Assembly: GCA_031761405.1 (NCBI GenBank) | Contig: JASEVX010000095.1 | Location: forward strand, 124,001-188,000 | Reading direction: 5' to 3' | Length of the DNA stretch: 64,000 bases | Source of the DNA: Serripes groenlandicus | Taxonomy: Eukaryota > Mollusca > Bivalvia > Cardiida > Cardiidae | Shown here: positions 22,335-33,257 of the stretch, piece after piece | Layout of the letters: the number at the start of each line of letters is the position of its first letter | Numbering within the stretch: the first letter of the stretch is position 1 | Notes under the pieces: generated by a model | Database searches by the model: none | What the model was told of the DNA's origin: nothing | Seen by the model: only the letters and a program-made list of their open reading frames with translations | Position numbers and translations under genes: made by a program

Positions 22335-22683
22335 CGCTCTCTTCGAGAAGGTGATGCATTCTTGGACAATGTCGTGACCAAAGACGAGACATTGATTATC
22401 ATTTTGATACAGAAACTAAAATACAATCCCATAAATGGAGGAATACATTAACGCCTAAGTACGCCTGCTGGGGGCTAAAATTAGTCGACAACAAAGACTT
22501 CCTATTCAATTTTGTGCCAAGAGATTTTCATTTTTTTATATTGGTAAAGTCTAATTTGAAGAGACGAAAGTTTTACAACTTTCAGGAAGTGTCGTATACT
22601 GCTTACCGTATGACAGATATAACACATATTTGTATTAGGATATATTTGACAAGTGGATCGCCAGAAATGAGTTTTGTAGATGA
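22335..22683 (+). pseudogene. Mariner-type transposase remnant
   Basis: Frame pieces read RSLREGDAFLDNVVTKDET, then after a frame change IDYHFDTETKIQSHKWRN and TLTPKYACW, then RDFHFFILVKSNLKRRKF and, after another change, DIFDKWIARNEFCR. These match the mariner TGDET motif, the HFD.ET...S.W block, the PCDFHLF..LK...RF block and the C-terminal F.KW..R...C. The middle block with the second catalytic Asp is missing. Frame breaks and deletion make it inactive. I could not find inverted repeats. Confidence 0.75.
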
Positions 22684-23934
22684 GACTATGTAGTTAAATG
22701 ACTGGTGCGCATATTGTAACTTAGAAACACGACGTCGGGCAACGTCATTTTGTGTTCGGCGACGATTCCCCATATGGACAAGTTGATTATCAATGTATTT
22801 TCTTTGTTATTGCAAAGATCGTGGAAGTTTCAGGTTACATGTAATAAAACGTGTTCCTATGTTGTGTGCTTTTAATATTGCTCATTATATAGGGAATGTA
22901 TACACACAGTCCGGTTAATTCTTGATCATTCCTCGAAAAGTTCTCTCTTTTCTACACGTATTAATACGTTCTGGTGTACTTCTAGATTGATTGTAATCAT
23001 CAGTCTCTTCAGTTAAATATTTAATTTGGTGTTTTCTGACAGTGAAGAATATAGCGTTTATGAGATGAACATATTTTCAGTGAAGATGTTGCCAAAAATA
23101 GTTCACAAACAAAAGCCTGATTTCTTAAGATAGTATTACAATGCTACTTTTATAATACATAACCTACTTATAAGACTTTGTTAGATAAAAGTTCATGGTG
23201 TTTTGATAACCGAAAACTAATTTAACGTTGATTTTCATTTATTCGTATGAGTATGCTGACAGTTTACACAACTGATTAGATTACATTGCCGCACTATTGA
23301 GACCACAAATTCGAAGGTGATACCAGTAGGATAAGCAATTGTAAGTTCGATTTATATCATACCTTTGTTCCATTACTGGTCAATTGAAACATTAAGGAAA
23401 GGACACTGCATCGGTTGTAGCAAACATAGGAGTAATACCTAGATTTGGCACAATATGATTTTTGGAAACAACGTAACAAATTGTAAAACTGCTAAACATA
23501 ATATTTGTGTCATATGGTTTAACTCTTTTTAATAAGTAGAATTTATAAAAAGTTTTAATGTTTTGGTCTAACGTCAGAAAGGGCTAAGTTGATTAAATGT
23601 TTCGTCAATTGGTAAGCATTCCACTTGAGACTGTATGGGCGGTATGCTATTTAGAAGCTCGAGTGTATAGAGGTGTCTATTCGCCTGTCCAACTTTCTGT
23701 TTCTTCAAACTTTGTTGTTAGGAAAATATATATCTATGGGTGCTACCTATTTACGAAAGAAATGATCGTAAACAATAATTAAACGTGTTAACTGTTTAAT
23801 TGATTCAATGCCGTGTTTCATTTATTTCCTTTATTTTGTGAAATAATGAGTATATTCTTGTTGTTCAAACTGTGTTTCAGGCTTTCTAACACCATTATTG
23901 CACACATCATACTGTCCAAGGAACTGGATGCTTG
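22684..23934. other. Non-coding stretch
   Basis: No gene is recognised. A MITE-end-like GTCAGAAAGGGCTAAG lies near 23573. The short open frame at 23597-23782 has no motif. Confidence 0.4.
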
Positions 23935-24040
23935 CCAGAGTGACTTTTGTCAAACGTCGAAAAGGATGCCGAGATTGGATTTGAACTCACATCACCTGGA
24001 TTGACAGCCCGCGTCGCTACCGACTGAGCTAGCGGGGCTT
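23935..24040 (-). mobile_element. V-SINE-like head fragment
   Basis: On the plus strand, TTTGAACTCACATCACCTGG, TTGACAGCCCGCGTCGCTAC and CGACTGAGCTAGCGGGGCTT are the reverse complement of the tRNA-like head of the SINE at 21087. Only the head and a few bases of body remain. Confidence 0.75.
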
Positions 24041-24484
24041 AGCATCAATTTGCACACTGTAGTTATGAATATAAGGAGTAGAGCGGTGCAGCAAGAACAA
24101 TAACTATGTACTTTTCATTCATTGTCCCATTTAGGGTATTATCATCGAATAATTTGGAATGTTGTCCGAGATATAATTCAATGGTATGTTTTACTCATTT
24201 ACACGTTGTGTAGGTGCGTGAATGGTGTACACAAACAGTGAAGTCGCCAGTTACGGCATGACAAAAAGGAAGTTGTACGGACATTTGGAAAGCATAATTT
24301 CTTTATGTTTTAGTGTTTATTCGATATATTGATGTATTGAATTATCTTCTAAAGAAAACAATTATCACATGTATTGTCTTCCTCCCTGCTGTTAATTGTT
24401 GTGCATCCTAAATATTATTTCTACGATGGGGCCGGTTTAAGGGCATTTCAGGAAATGACGTAAGTGGGTTTTTTAAGTGGTCGT
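24041..24484. other. Non-coding stretch
   Basis: Nothing is recognised. Confidence 0.4.
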
Positions 24485-24540
24485 TGACGTCATCAGCAAA
24501 CCATACATTGACGTCATCACCGAACCATACGTTGACGTCA
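24485..24540. promoter_or_regulatory. Three perfect CRE octamers at 24-bp spacing
   Basis: TGACGTCA occurs at 24485-24492, 24509-24516 and 24533-24540, each followed by TCA.C and separated by near-identical 16-bp spacers (ACCGAACCATACGT type). TGACGTCA is the consensus site of CREB/ATF bZIP factors. The sites sit in a small tandem repeat, so they may be there by duplication, and no promoter or gene start is recognised nearby. Confidence 0.45.
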
Positions 24541-24774
24541 TCACCGGAAACAGTCCTACCTTATTTAGTGGAAATTACTACGCGAGCAATATCATTAAAT
24601 GTTTAGCTTCACCGGAAACATTCATACATTATAAGGTGACAATGCTACGAATACATTATTAAGCATCGTCCAAAATTGACGTGACGACATACCCGAATCA
24701 CATAGATACACAACTATACGACAGTTGACTTTAACAACAATTAGGCAAACACGTTTATCCTTCGATTTAATGAA

Positions 24775-25030
24775 AGTATCGACTAGTGTTGACAACATTG
24801 CAGAAAAAGGCGAATTTGCTTACGAAGTAGAAATTACATTTGTTTAACAATCGCTCGATGTTTCACAATATTTCAAAATATTTCGTTACTATCAAATAAA
24901 TGATTTACACATTTGAAGACGCATATGTTGCAGACTGCCTTGAAAAACATAGGGACAAACGCATAAAGTGCGTATTGGAGCAATCATTTTAATACTTGTA
25001 GATATTTCCGTGTGTGCGGGAAAGGGTTAA
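24775..25030. mobile_element. Diverged hairpin MITE
   Basis: GTTGACAACATTGCAGAAAA on the left and a right end of GTGTGCGGGAAAGGGTTAA identify a worn copy. The central palindrome is mostly lost. Confidence 0.5.
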
Positions 25031-25350
25031 TCTCATATACAGTTTTCTAGCATAGATGTTGACCCTTTTTATGAACAGACGGCGATGTACGCGTCTTGAT
25101 TTAACTTAAAAGTCTAAGGTAAGAAGGTGTTTTTTAACAAAAAATATTGAACGATTTAAAATCCGTCAATCAGAAAGTTTGTTATCAAAGTTTTGTTTTA
25201 TAAAACCGTTTTAATATCCGGTTTTTATCGCGGACTAAATCATTAAACGCTGAGACGGAATGAAGGTAAGGATAAGCACTTGACTGGCACTTAAAACTCT
25301 CGAGCAATCTTACTAACTATCCATTTTTTAAATCATTCTACGTTATTATA
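25031..25350. other. Non-coding stretch
   Basis: Nothing is recognised. Confidence 0.4.
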
Positions 25351-25460
25351 ACTTTAGTTTGTATGGTGTTTTACGCCGCGTTCTACATGTATTCAGTTAT
25401 ATCACGGCGTTTCCTGGGTAAGTTACTAATGTTCCTTGTTGGGTTTTCATTAAGGCCAAA
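25351..25460 (-). mobile_element. Second-family SINE tail fragment
   Basis: GGTGTTTTACGCCGCG and TTATATCACGGCGTTTCCTG with GGTAAGTTACTAATG are the 3' end of the second SINE family in reverse orientation. The head side is missing where the GAGCTC minisatellite begins. Confidence 0.65.
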
Positions 25461-25477
25461 ACAAGCTCATTTATTTA

Positions 25478-25820
25478 AGAATGGCTTTACTTCATCCGAA
25501 TGAGCTCTCAGAGATCCTGTATTTGCACGGAGCGTGCCCGAATGAGCTGCCGGAGAGCTTGAGTGCGCGCATGAAGCTCCTAAATGAGCTCTCGGAGCGC
25601 CTATATGCGCTCTCAAATGAGCTCCTGGTGATCCAATATGCGCGTGCGTCGTTTCCAAAAGAGCTCTTGGTACTCCTATATGCGCGCGACGTTCATAAAT
25701 GAGCTCCCGGAGCTCTTCAATGTGCGCGTGAAGTTCCTAAATCAGCTTATGGAGCTTCTATATGCGCGTGACGTTCCCAAATGAGCTCCCGGAACTCTTA
25801 AATGTGCGCGTGGAGCTCCT
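25478..25820. repeat. GAGCTC-rich minisatellite, left part
   Basis: Units of about 33 and 41 bp carry AAATGAGCTCCCGGAGCTC, CTATATGCGC and GACGTTCC. The GAGCTC palindrome recurs in most units. GC content is well above the surroundings. Confidence 0.88.
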
Positions 25821-26040
25821 TTAGTTTAAACTTATTTATTTTAAATCGATTGCGAAACAAGCTTTAAGCTTATATTAATTACGCTCGATGTCTGCTTCCT
25901 GGATACTTAACCAGTACTCGCGCCGATTGTGTGGAAAAATCCCAAAGTCAGGACCCGCTCATCACAGGACTCGAACCAGGGACCTTTGATGTGAGAGGCC
26001 GACGCTCTACCTCTGCACCACTGTCTTCCACTTTATGAGG
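25818..26040 (-). mobile_element. tRNA-headed element inserted in the GAGCTC minisatellite
   Basis: CGAAACAAGCTTTAAGCTTA, TAATTACGCTCGATGTCTG and a tRNA-like end (GACTCGAACCAGGGACCTTT, GACGCTCTACCTCTGCACCA on the plus strand) lie between two halves of the same minisatellite. A related fragment without the head is at 38885-39005. Confidence 0.65.
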
Positions 26041-26360
26041 GCGACGTTCCCAAATGAGCTCCCGGAGCTCTTAAATGTGCGCGTGAAGTTCTTAAATCAG
26101 CTCTTTGAGTTTCTAAATGCGCACGATGTTCCCAAATGAGCTCCCGGAGCTCCTAAAACAGCTCTCGGAGCTCGTATATACGCTCTTAAATGAGCTACCG
26201 GAGATCCAATATGCGCGCGCGGACTTTCAAAATGAGCTCTCGGAGCTCCTATATGCGATCTTAAATGAGCTCCCGGAGACCCAATATGCGCTCGCGGCGT
26301 TCCAAAATGAGCTCTCGGAGCTCCTATATGCGCTCGTGGCGTTCCAAAAATAAGCTCCAA
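26035..26360. repeat. GAGCTC-rich minisatellite, right part
   Basis: The array resumes with GACGTTCCCAAATGAGCTCC in the same unit type as 25478-25820. The minus frame gives AHIGAPRAHF-type repeats and is not called as a gene. Confidence 0.88.
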
Positions 26361-26579
26361 GAGGTGTTAGATGCGCCTTTATGAGTTTTAACTCCTTGAT
26401 ATCCTTTCCCACGATGTTCATAATGTCCAGCAAGAAATACAAAATGTAATCCCACGTGTAATTTTGCTTGAGTGATGCATATCTAAAAGATGACTATTGC
26501 TTCTAAATTACTATCTAGTAACCATGATGCTCAGCTCTTTTTTTGATGATGATCAAATAATAGAAAAAACAATCGAATG
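26361..26579. other. Short non-coding stretch
   Basis: Nothing is recognised. Confidence 0.4.
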
Positions 26580-27955
26580 TAATACATGTACACTTCAAAA
26601 AAGGAGCATTTACATTCCATTTTTAAACAGTCATTTATAACAGTAGGGGTGTATCTTAACCCTTACCAACAAACAACACATCAGTAGCAGACGATTTAAA
26701 AACGTATAGACAAACCAAAAATGGCTAAGTTGGAAAGTTTGATAACTGATAATAGTTGAAAACACTGTGGCAAAATAGGAAAGTGATACTTATGAGTAAT
26801 TTCTACCTTTTTCCACTATGTTTTGAAAATGTAGAATTTCGATTTATATTGACATATGATAACATGTATGACGTCAGTGTTTATAAGGTTTAAATCAATC
26901 GGATGTTAGTTCGAAACCTAGCTCGGCCATACTCTTTCCTACGTTTGACCAAATTCAATGCGTCATGCGTCTTCCATCAGCAGAAAAACACAATTGCACA
27001 AACCCCAATTAATCGACTAAGCAGCCCCATTCTGGATTTCACTAACAATTAAGAATATAGGTCTATTACAATACATAACAATGATCATTTACATTTCGTC
27101 TGTCACACCAGCTTGAATATGCACCTTAAACACATGTTCAAGATGAATTCCCATTAAAACAAAATAGAATAAAAAGCAAATGTAATATTTAAAAAAAGGA
27201 GCATTTACATACCAATTATACACAGCCATTATAACAATAGGGGTGCATTAACATACACCATATTAGTAGCAGACGACTTAGAAACGTAAACAAACTTATA
27301 GAAAATGGCTAAATTAGAAAGTGTGATAACTGAAGACACTGTTGCAAAATTAGAAAGCAAATGTAATATTTAAAAAAAAAGCATTTACATACCATTTATA
27401 CACAGCCATTATAACAATAGGGGTGCATCTTAACCCTTACCAACATACAACACATTAGTAGCAGACGACTTAAAAACGTAAACAAATATATAGAGAATGG
27501 CTAAATTGGAAAGTGTGATAACTGAAAATACTGATGTAAAATTAGAAAGCAAATGTAATACTTCAAAAAAGGAGCATTTACATACCATTTATACACATCC
27601 ATTATAACAATAGGGGTGCATCTTAACCCTTACCAACATACAACACATTAGTAGCAGACGACTTAAAAACGGAGACAAATCTATAGAAAATGGCTAAATT
27701 GGAAAGTGTGATAACTGAAAATACAGATGTAGAATTAGAAAGCAAATGTAATACTTCCAAAAAGGAGCATTTACATACCATTTATACACATCCATTATAA
27801 CAATAGGGGTGCATCTTAACCCTTACCAACATACAACACATTAGTAGCAGACGACTTAAAAACGTAAACAAATCTATAGAGAATGGCTAAATTGGAAAGT
27901 GTGATAACTGAAAACACTGTTGCAAAATTAGAAAACAAATAGATAGACTTTCAAT
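26580..27955. repeat. 193-bp satellite carrying a MITE left end, four clear copies plus a split first one
   Basis: Units read GGAGCATTTACATACC, ACAATAGGGGTGCATCTTAA, CCCTTACCAACATAC, AGTAGCAGACGACTTAAAAA, GGCTAAATTGGAAAGTGTG. The anchor GCAGACGACT lies at 27269, 27461, 27654 and 27847, a step of 192-193 bp. An earlier unit at 26580-26840 still has a MITE hairpin (GTTGAAAACACTGTGGC.. and ..CACTATGTTTTG). About 26890-27015 is a V-SINE-like fragment. Confidence 0.85.
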
Positions 27956-28485
27956 GTGTATTGGCATATGCTAAACTGTATGACGTCAGTCTTTATCAAG
28001 TGTAGGAGAACGTGCACATTTTACACTCGGTCTGCACACTGGAGACTGTCAGGTTGTGAACATATTGAATAGTTAAAAACACGGATAAATCTAGGAGGAG
28101 GAAATCAACAGGATAGGTTAGTGTTAGTTCAATATGTTAAGTTATGTTGATTAATTAAATACTCGTTGTATTAGTGTTGGTGCCTGGACAGTCGGTAAAA
28201 TATGCGTATGTGGCCGCCTTGTCATAAATTAGACTATGTTGAAAACGACATTAAACATGTAATTCCTCATGTACTCACTATATTCTAAGGCGTGACATGT
28301 CGCCTGTATCATGAACAGGGTTCAATACAAATGTTCGTCATACACGAGTACTGGTGTAAACAGCAAGTCAATATAAGGGTAGATAATTAGGCGCTGTGAT
28401 ATAACTGAGATAATGTTGAACACGGTAAATCAATTGATCGAGTATTATATTATTCTCCATGAATTGTATTTCTCTTGTAAATAGA
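27956..28485. other. Non-coding stretch with SINE crumbs
   Basis: Tail-like pieces of the second SINE family lie near 28190-28260 and 28390-28440 (GCTGTGATATAACTGAG, AATGTTGAACACGGTAAA). No gene is seen. Confidence 0.4.
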
Positions 28486-28489
28486 TGGT

Positions 28490-28735
28490 GGTGTTTTATG
28501 CCGTTTCATCCGTATTTCAGTTATACATGTATCACGGTGTTTCCTGCGTAATTTATCATTATGATTGGTATGATCTATCCTAACACCGATGCCTTAGTCG
28601 TAATTTTATCCCCTCAAGTCTGAACCCGAAGGAGGAAAGCAATTTGTTCCATTTTAAAGTCTTTGGTATGACATGACCGATAACCAAATCCCTATCCCAC
28701 GCTCCAAAGGCACACGCCCTAATGAATACATAAAC
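28490..28735 (-). mobile_element. Diverged second-family SINE
   Basis: GGTGTTTTATGCCGTTTC, ATCACGGTGTTTCCTGCG, AAAGTCTTTGGTATGACATG and a worn tRNA-like end (CCCACGCTCCAAAGGCACAC) follow in the order seen in the other minus-strand copies. Confidence 0.65.
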
Positions 28736-28814
28736 AGGCGGTCCATAAATAGTAACACTGTCCATTATTGAAGGTCGATTTGTTCAGATATGGCGTGAAA
28801 CACATTCGATTTGT

Positions 28815-29100
28815 TTATATTTCTTGTTCGCTGCTTTTAACAATATTCATGTAAGATCACGACCTTTCCTGGGAAAGTAACCGTTGCTACAAGTACGTGT
28901 GAGAGCCAGTCGTAATGCTAAAGTAACCGTTGCAACGTGTACGTGTGTGAGCCAGTCGTAATGCTAACCAAACAACCCTGACCGACAAGGAGGAACAAAT
29001 ATTCCCATCATTTGTAAAATACTTGGTATGACCCGGTCGGGATCTAACCTGCGACCTCCTGCACCAAACGCGGAAGCTCTTATCACTTCAAAACCGAGGC
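28815..29100 (-). mobile_element. Second-family SINE with internal duplication
   Basis: ATCACGACCTTTCCTGGG, AACAACCCTGACCGACAAGG, CTTGGTATGACCCGGTCGGG and CGACCTCCTGCACC identify the copy. A segment (AAAGTAACCGTTGC..GTACGTGTG..GCCAGTCGTAATGCTAA) is present twice at about 28872-28975. Confidence 0.75.
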
Positions 29101-29194
29101 GGTAAATGTCGTCTTCTTTAGTAGATATGTTCATTGGCAGTCAATACAATGTTGAACTGATTATACATGTTTAATTGTATATATAAACAACCCT

Positions 29195-29600
29195 TATCGT
29201 CAAGAGGAAGTAAGATTGAGTGTGTGTGTTTATGTTGGTAACTTACACATATATATAACATTTTACAATTACCTAAAGATGAAGTAAGATTCGGTATGTG
29301 TGTTTGTTTATGGTTATACCTTTCGCGTATAACCTATCACAATAACATAACTAGCAAGTAAGATTGTATGTGTGTGTGTGTGTTTATGTTGGTAACTTAC
29401 ACATATATATGTAACATTTTACAATTACCTAAAGATAAAGTAAGATTCGGTATGTGTGTTTGTTTATAGTTATACCGTTCGCGTATAACCTATCACAATA
29501 ACATAACTAGCAAGTAAGATTGTATGTGTGTGTGTTTCCATTGGTAAAATATGCGGATAACCGTTCACTATTTCATAAAGAGGAAATAGTATTGTGTATG
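29195..29600. repeat. Two-monomer satellite related to the 72-bp array at 32280
   Basis: Units AGTAAGATTGTATGTGTGTG..TTGGTAACTTACACATATAT and AGTAAGATTCGGTATGTG..ATACCGTTCGCGTATAACC alternate, giving a step of about 170 bp. CGCGTATAACCTATCACAAT and AAGTAAGATTG also occur in every unit of the 32280-33040 array. Confidence 0.85.
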
Positions 29601-30164
29601 TGTGTGTGTTAATTTCGCGTCGCGATCACTCACTTTGTAATTTCACAATAGTTGACACTGAAAGGAGAAGTTATTATTACGATCAACTAAATGTAAATGC
29701 TCTAGTCAAACACCAGTTACAATTGGTTTTGAAGAGACTGAATTATAGTTCATTTAAAATGATACATATATATGTTTCCAATATTTTGATCATTTGTTTT
29801 ACTAATTCTTGTAATTTCGATGATAATATAAACACCTACGGGTCCTTAGTAATATATATAGTTGCCAGTGTATGGCATTCAGAACATCTCAGCAGACTAC
29901 GTCTAAGATATAGGGTAACAAAATCGGTCGAATATGCCGCATGCACGTTATGCATATTCTATGAATGCGTTAATCGTGTTGTGTGTGCCGTTTCATTCTA
30001 TAAATAGATACATACTTACATAGAAGCTATATTGGTTAAAGGAATTTTTCATAAATGTGTTGAAGGTTGTTAAATGTTATTGCATGTTTAATCCTTGTAA
30101 TGTTACGATCAATATTAATTTACCCCAAATCCCCCCCCCCCCCCCCCCCTCCCTCCTCTTTCCC
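29601..30164. other. Stretch with an unremarkable open frame and a poly-C run
   Basis: An open frame runs through 29594-30007 but begins at GTG in a GT repeat and has no recognisable motif. A run of about 20 C lies at 30130-30149. Confidence 0.45.
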
Positions 30165-30335
30165 ACATGTAGATGCTTCTGCAGCAGACGAGTGTTGCAA
30201 ACATTGAGGTAAAAGAAGAAATAGCTCGTGATTACAAATTTCTCCATTTTCCACAATGTTTTTTAAGTTTATGATTTTATGTACATAGAAACTGTCTGTG
30301 ATGTGTTAATTAACGTGCTACAGGGTGGGGTTATC
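30165..30335. mobile_element. Hairpin MITE copy
   Basis: TTTCCCACATGTAGATGCTT, CTGCAGCAGACGAGTG, CAAACATTGAGG and the inverted CCACAATGTTTTTTAAG with a worn right end (GGGTGGGGTTA). Confidence 0.6.
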
Positions 30336-30499
30336 TTTCTAATATCCTGAACGGAAGGCTCAAGGTGATTGCTCTATTCTGAAAACATTCACAACTTCTT
30401 AGAAAATAGTAATGTAATTTATGATTTTGTTTACTTGGCTCCCGATATTCTTAAATAACTCGCATTTGTTTAATATTTCATCATCTTCAATAACTTAAG

Positions 30500-30680
30500 T
30501 TCTACAACTACATGTGCTACTCGACAACAGATGATTTTGGAAACATCTATGCAAATAGATTTATAAACAATTGAAACAATTGCAGCAAAAGAAGAAATTG
30601 CTCATAATAGTTTTATTCAGTAATACTGAGACATTTCTCTTTTTGCCACACTGTTTTAAAAATACGTCTACTACACATGT
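30500..30680. mobile_element. Hairpin MITE copy
   Basis: GACAACAGATGATTTTGG, CAATTGCAGCAAAAGAAG, AAATTGCTCATAATAG and TCTCTTTTTGCCACACTGTT form a worn palindrome. Confidence 0.55.
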
Positions 30681-30879
30681 GCCAATATGCGTCCGTATTT
30701 GGAATAAGCAAATTGAGTATATTTCGTCTAAAGACGGTTTCGCTCTACCGCGCAACATTTGTGTGCTGCATTTTGCAGCAATATTTGTACTTGTACTTGT
30801 ATAGTGGTAACGTTCGCTTATAATCTCTGTTAACATATGTATGCTTTGTAAATTGAGTAATTACTTGATTGGCATCAGG

Positions 30880-31030
30880 TGACAAGGGAACCGCATAGGT
30901 GGTTGAGTCGTAGAGCGTCCGTCTCGTGTGCGGGATGTAGCGGCCTCGATACCCTGCCGGGGCATAATATGGACTTTAAAAGTGGTAGTAATGGCTGCCT
31001 ACCTCATGGTTGCGGGGTTAGCATTGTTAA
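30880..31030 (+). mobile_element. Second-family SINE, 5' half
   Basis: The tRNA-like head (GGTGGTTGAGTCGTAGAGCG, TCCGTCTCGTGTGCGGG, CCTCGATACCCTGCCGGGGC) is followed by TTTAAAAGTGGTAGTAATGG and CATGGTTGCGGGGTTAGC. This is the best plus-strand view of the head; the body is cut short. Confidence 0.75.
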
Positions 31031-31084
31031 ATTTATACATAAAGATGTACTTACTTCGTTATTTCATTAACCAGTTTCCGATCT

Positions 31085-31380
31085 AAGCTAGCTTAATCGG
31101 TAGCGACACGGGCTGTCAATCCAGCGATTGTGAGTTCGAATCCCAGCTCGGCCAATATTCTTTTCGACGTTTAACAAAAGTATCTGTGACAAGCGTCATT
31201 TGTCTTTCACCACTGGGAGAACAGTCTATGTGTTAAATCAGCCAGTTGCTTTGAAAGTGTGTTGTGTTGGGTACTGGTCTGAGAAAGCTAGGAAACACAT
31301 GAGTAGGTGAACTGGTCGCCGTGATATGACTAAAACAAGTTTGAAAACGGCGTTAAAACACCAATCAATAAATTCATTGA
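31085..31380 (+). mobile_element. V-SINE-like SINE, near full length
   Basis: Head (TAATCGGTAGCGACACGGGC, GTGAGTTCGAATCCCAGC), body (AGCGTCATTTGTCTTTCACC, GTGTTGTGTTGGGTACTGG) and tail (GGTGAACTGGTCGCCGTG, ATATGACTAAAAC, CACCAATCAATAAATTC). It is the best-preserved copy in the window. Confidence 0.88.
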
Positions 31381-31700
31381 TCAGTTACACATATAATGTA
31401 GTTTATTAATTTGTAGTTAATAATTTCATTTATGAAAATAGTTGAAACACCCCTTTCGTAATAAATTACTGTGACAAATGGAATGTAAATACATTTCGAA
31501 CATTTCGTTAAGGTGCATATTTACGCCTTTAAACTGGTATTCCAGAGTGGAATGTTAATGATCATTTATATGTTATATATGAAATATAATGCTCCGATTC
31601 TCTTTTTGTTTAAGAAAGCTTGTGAATAACCAAATGCGACTGAAGACTTGATTGATTGAAGGTTTAACTCGCTTTGAATAATGTTGTTATTACATTGGTT
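31381..31700. other. Non-coding stretch
   Basis: Nothing is recognised. Confidence 0.4.
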
Positions 31701-31739
31701 GAACACGATTAGCGGGTGACCATTGAACGAAATGATGTT

Positions 31740-32120
31740 CGAACTCGCAACCCTTTGATTAGAAGCGGGATTCGAATCTACAACCCAAGGTTTGACAGAC
31801 CTCGTTCTTGCCAACAACATGCGAGGTTGAACCAGATACTGAAATGCAATATACCCAAAATAGTCGCACACTTGGTGTACGTCACGTGATCACCGACCTT
31901 TGGAGGTTTTGGCATATAAAGCATTTGCGATTATTTCCATCGGTAATAATGAACTAGGAACAATTCGAACTCACTATCACCGGATTGAACCAAAGATTGA
32001 AATGTTATACCCATAAATCATTCAAACATGTGGTCCTTGTGCCACGAACACAGATTTTCGGAGGCTTATACATATTGCGCATTTGCAATTATTTTCTTCG
32101 GAAAGAATAAATAAGGGAAA
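31740..32120. repeat. Tandem duplication of about 156 bp with tRNA-like residues
   Basis: The segment from GAACCAGATACTGAAATG (31831) to GGTAATAATGAACTAGG matches the segment from GAACCAAAGATTGAAATG (31987) to GAAAGAATAAATAAGG. B-box-like TTCGAACTCGCAACCC and TTCGAACTCACTATCACC precede each, which suggests that a SINE head was included. Confidence 0.65.
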
Positions 32121-32279
32121 ATCGGTTGATCAACATATCTCGTTGTTTCGAGCATCCAGCAGTATTCGAGATAGTTCGGAAATGCTATGTTTATGGTATT
32201 TGCTATTTTAATGGTATTGCAATGCTATTGGTATAAACTATATTCATTGTATGTTCTATGTAAATGATATTGACCTATA

Positions 32280-33040
32280 GAGGAAGTAAGATTGTGTAAG
32301 TGTATAGTCATAGTGACATGGTTCATGGATAACACATCATTGTGTGCATAGTGGCAACGTTCGCGTATAACGCATCACAATTACCTATAGAGGAAGTAAG
32401 ATTGTATACGTTTGTGTTTATAGTGACACCGTTCATGTGTAACACATCACAATCACCTATAGAGGAAGTAAGATTGTATACGTTTGTGTTCATAGTGACA
32501 CCGTTCATGTGTAACACATCACAATCACCTATATAGGAAGTAAGATTGTATACGTTTGTGTTTATAGTGGCAACGTTCATGTATAACACATCACAATTAC
32601 CTTTAGAGGAAGTAAGATTGTGTACGTTTGTGTTTATAGTGACAACGTTCACGTATAACACATCACAATTACATATAGAGGAAGTAAGATTATATAAGTT
32701 TGTGTTTATAGTGGCAACGTTCGCGTATAACACATCACAATAACCTATAGAGGAAGTAAGATTGTGTACGTTTGGAGTCATAGTGACAACGTTCACGTAT
32801 AACACATCACAATAACCTATATAGGAAGTAAGATTGTGTACGGATGTGTTTATAGTGGCAACGTTCGCGTATAACACATCATAATTACCTATAGAGGAAG
32901 TAAGATTATGTACGGTTGTAGTCATAGTGGCAGCGTTCACGTATAATTTATCACAATTACCTATAGAGGAATTAAGATTGTATACGTTTGTAGTCATAGT
33001 GACAACGTTCACGTATACCACATCACAATTACCTGTAGAC
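32280..33040. repeat. 72-bp satellite, about 10.5 copies, in the TRIM-like gene's upstream region
   Basis: Units read ACCTATAGAGGAAGTAAG, ATTGTATACGTTTGTG, TTTATAGTGACAACG, TTCACGTATAACACATCACA. Because 72 is a multiple of three, a minus-strand frame of 239 codons stays open with a 24-residue repeat (VYNLTSSIGNCDVLYVN type). The array ends about 200 bp before the splice acceptor of the gene, so it probably sits in its first intron or promoter. Confidence 0.92.
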
Positions 33041-33228
33041 AAAGTAAAATTTTGTAATTAATATCAAGCGATCTCACTACATTTACAACTTCTTACGAGA
33101 TAAGAGAGGAAATAAATAAATGCAATATTAAGGAGTCGTGACCGCCATAAAAATTCAGAAATATTCTGGAAAAGATGACGTATGAGAGCTTACGAATGTT
33201 TCATTATTCTAGAGATAAGCTAAACTTC

Positions 33229-33241
33229 TTGTTTCTTTCAG
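33229..33241 (+). other. 3' splice site before the TRIM-like coding exon
   Basis: A pyrimidine-rich run ending in CAG (TTGTTTCTTTCAG) lies 16 bp before the ATG. It implies a non-coding upstream exon. I did not find that exon or a promoter with confidence. Confidence 0.6.
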
Positions 33242-33257
33242 TAACTCTTTGTCTGCC

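Noticed and set aside
29594..30007. 137-codon open frame as a gene
   Set aside because: The start lies in a GT repeat, composition is unremarkable, and no motif, splice or polyadenylation signal supports it.
32323..33042. 239-codon minus-strand frame with a 24-residue Asn-rich repeat
   Set aside because: It is explained by the 72-bp satellite period. A related array at 29195 does not keep the frame, which argues against selection on a protein.
33249..33257. TTG codon as start of the TRIM-like protein
   Set aside because: An ATG nine bases later has a strong eukaryotic start context, and TTG starts are not expected in animal nuclear genes.
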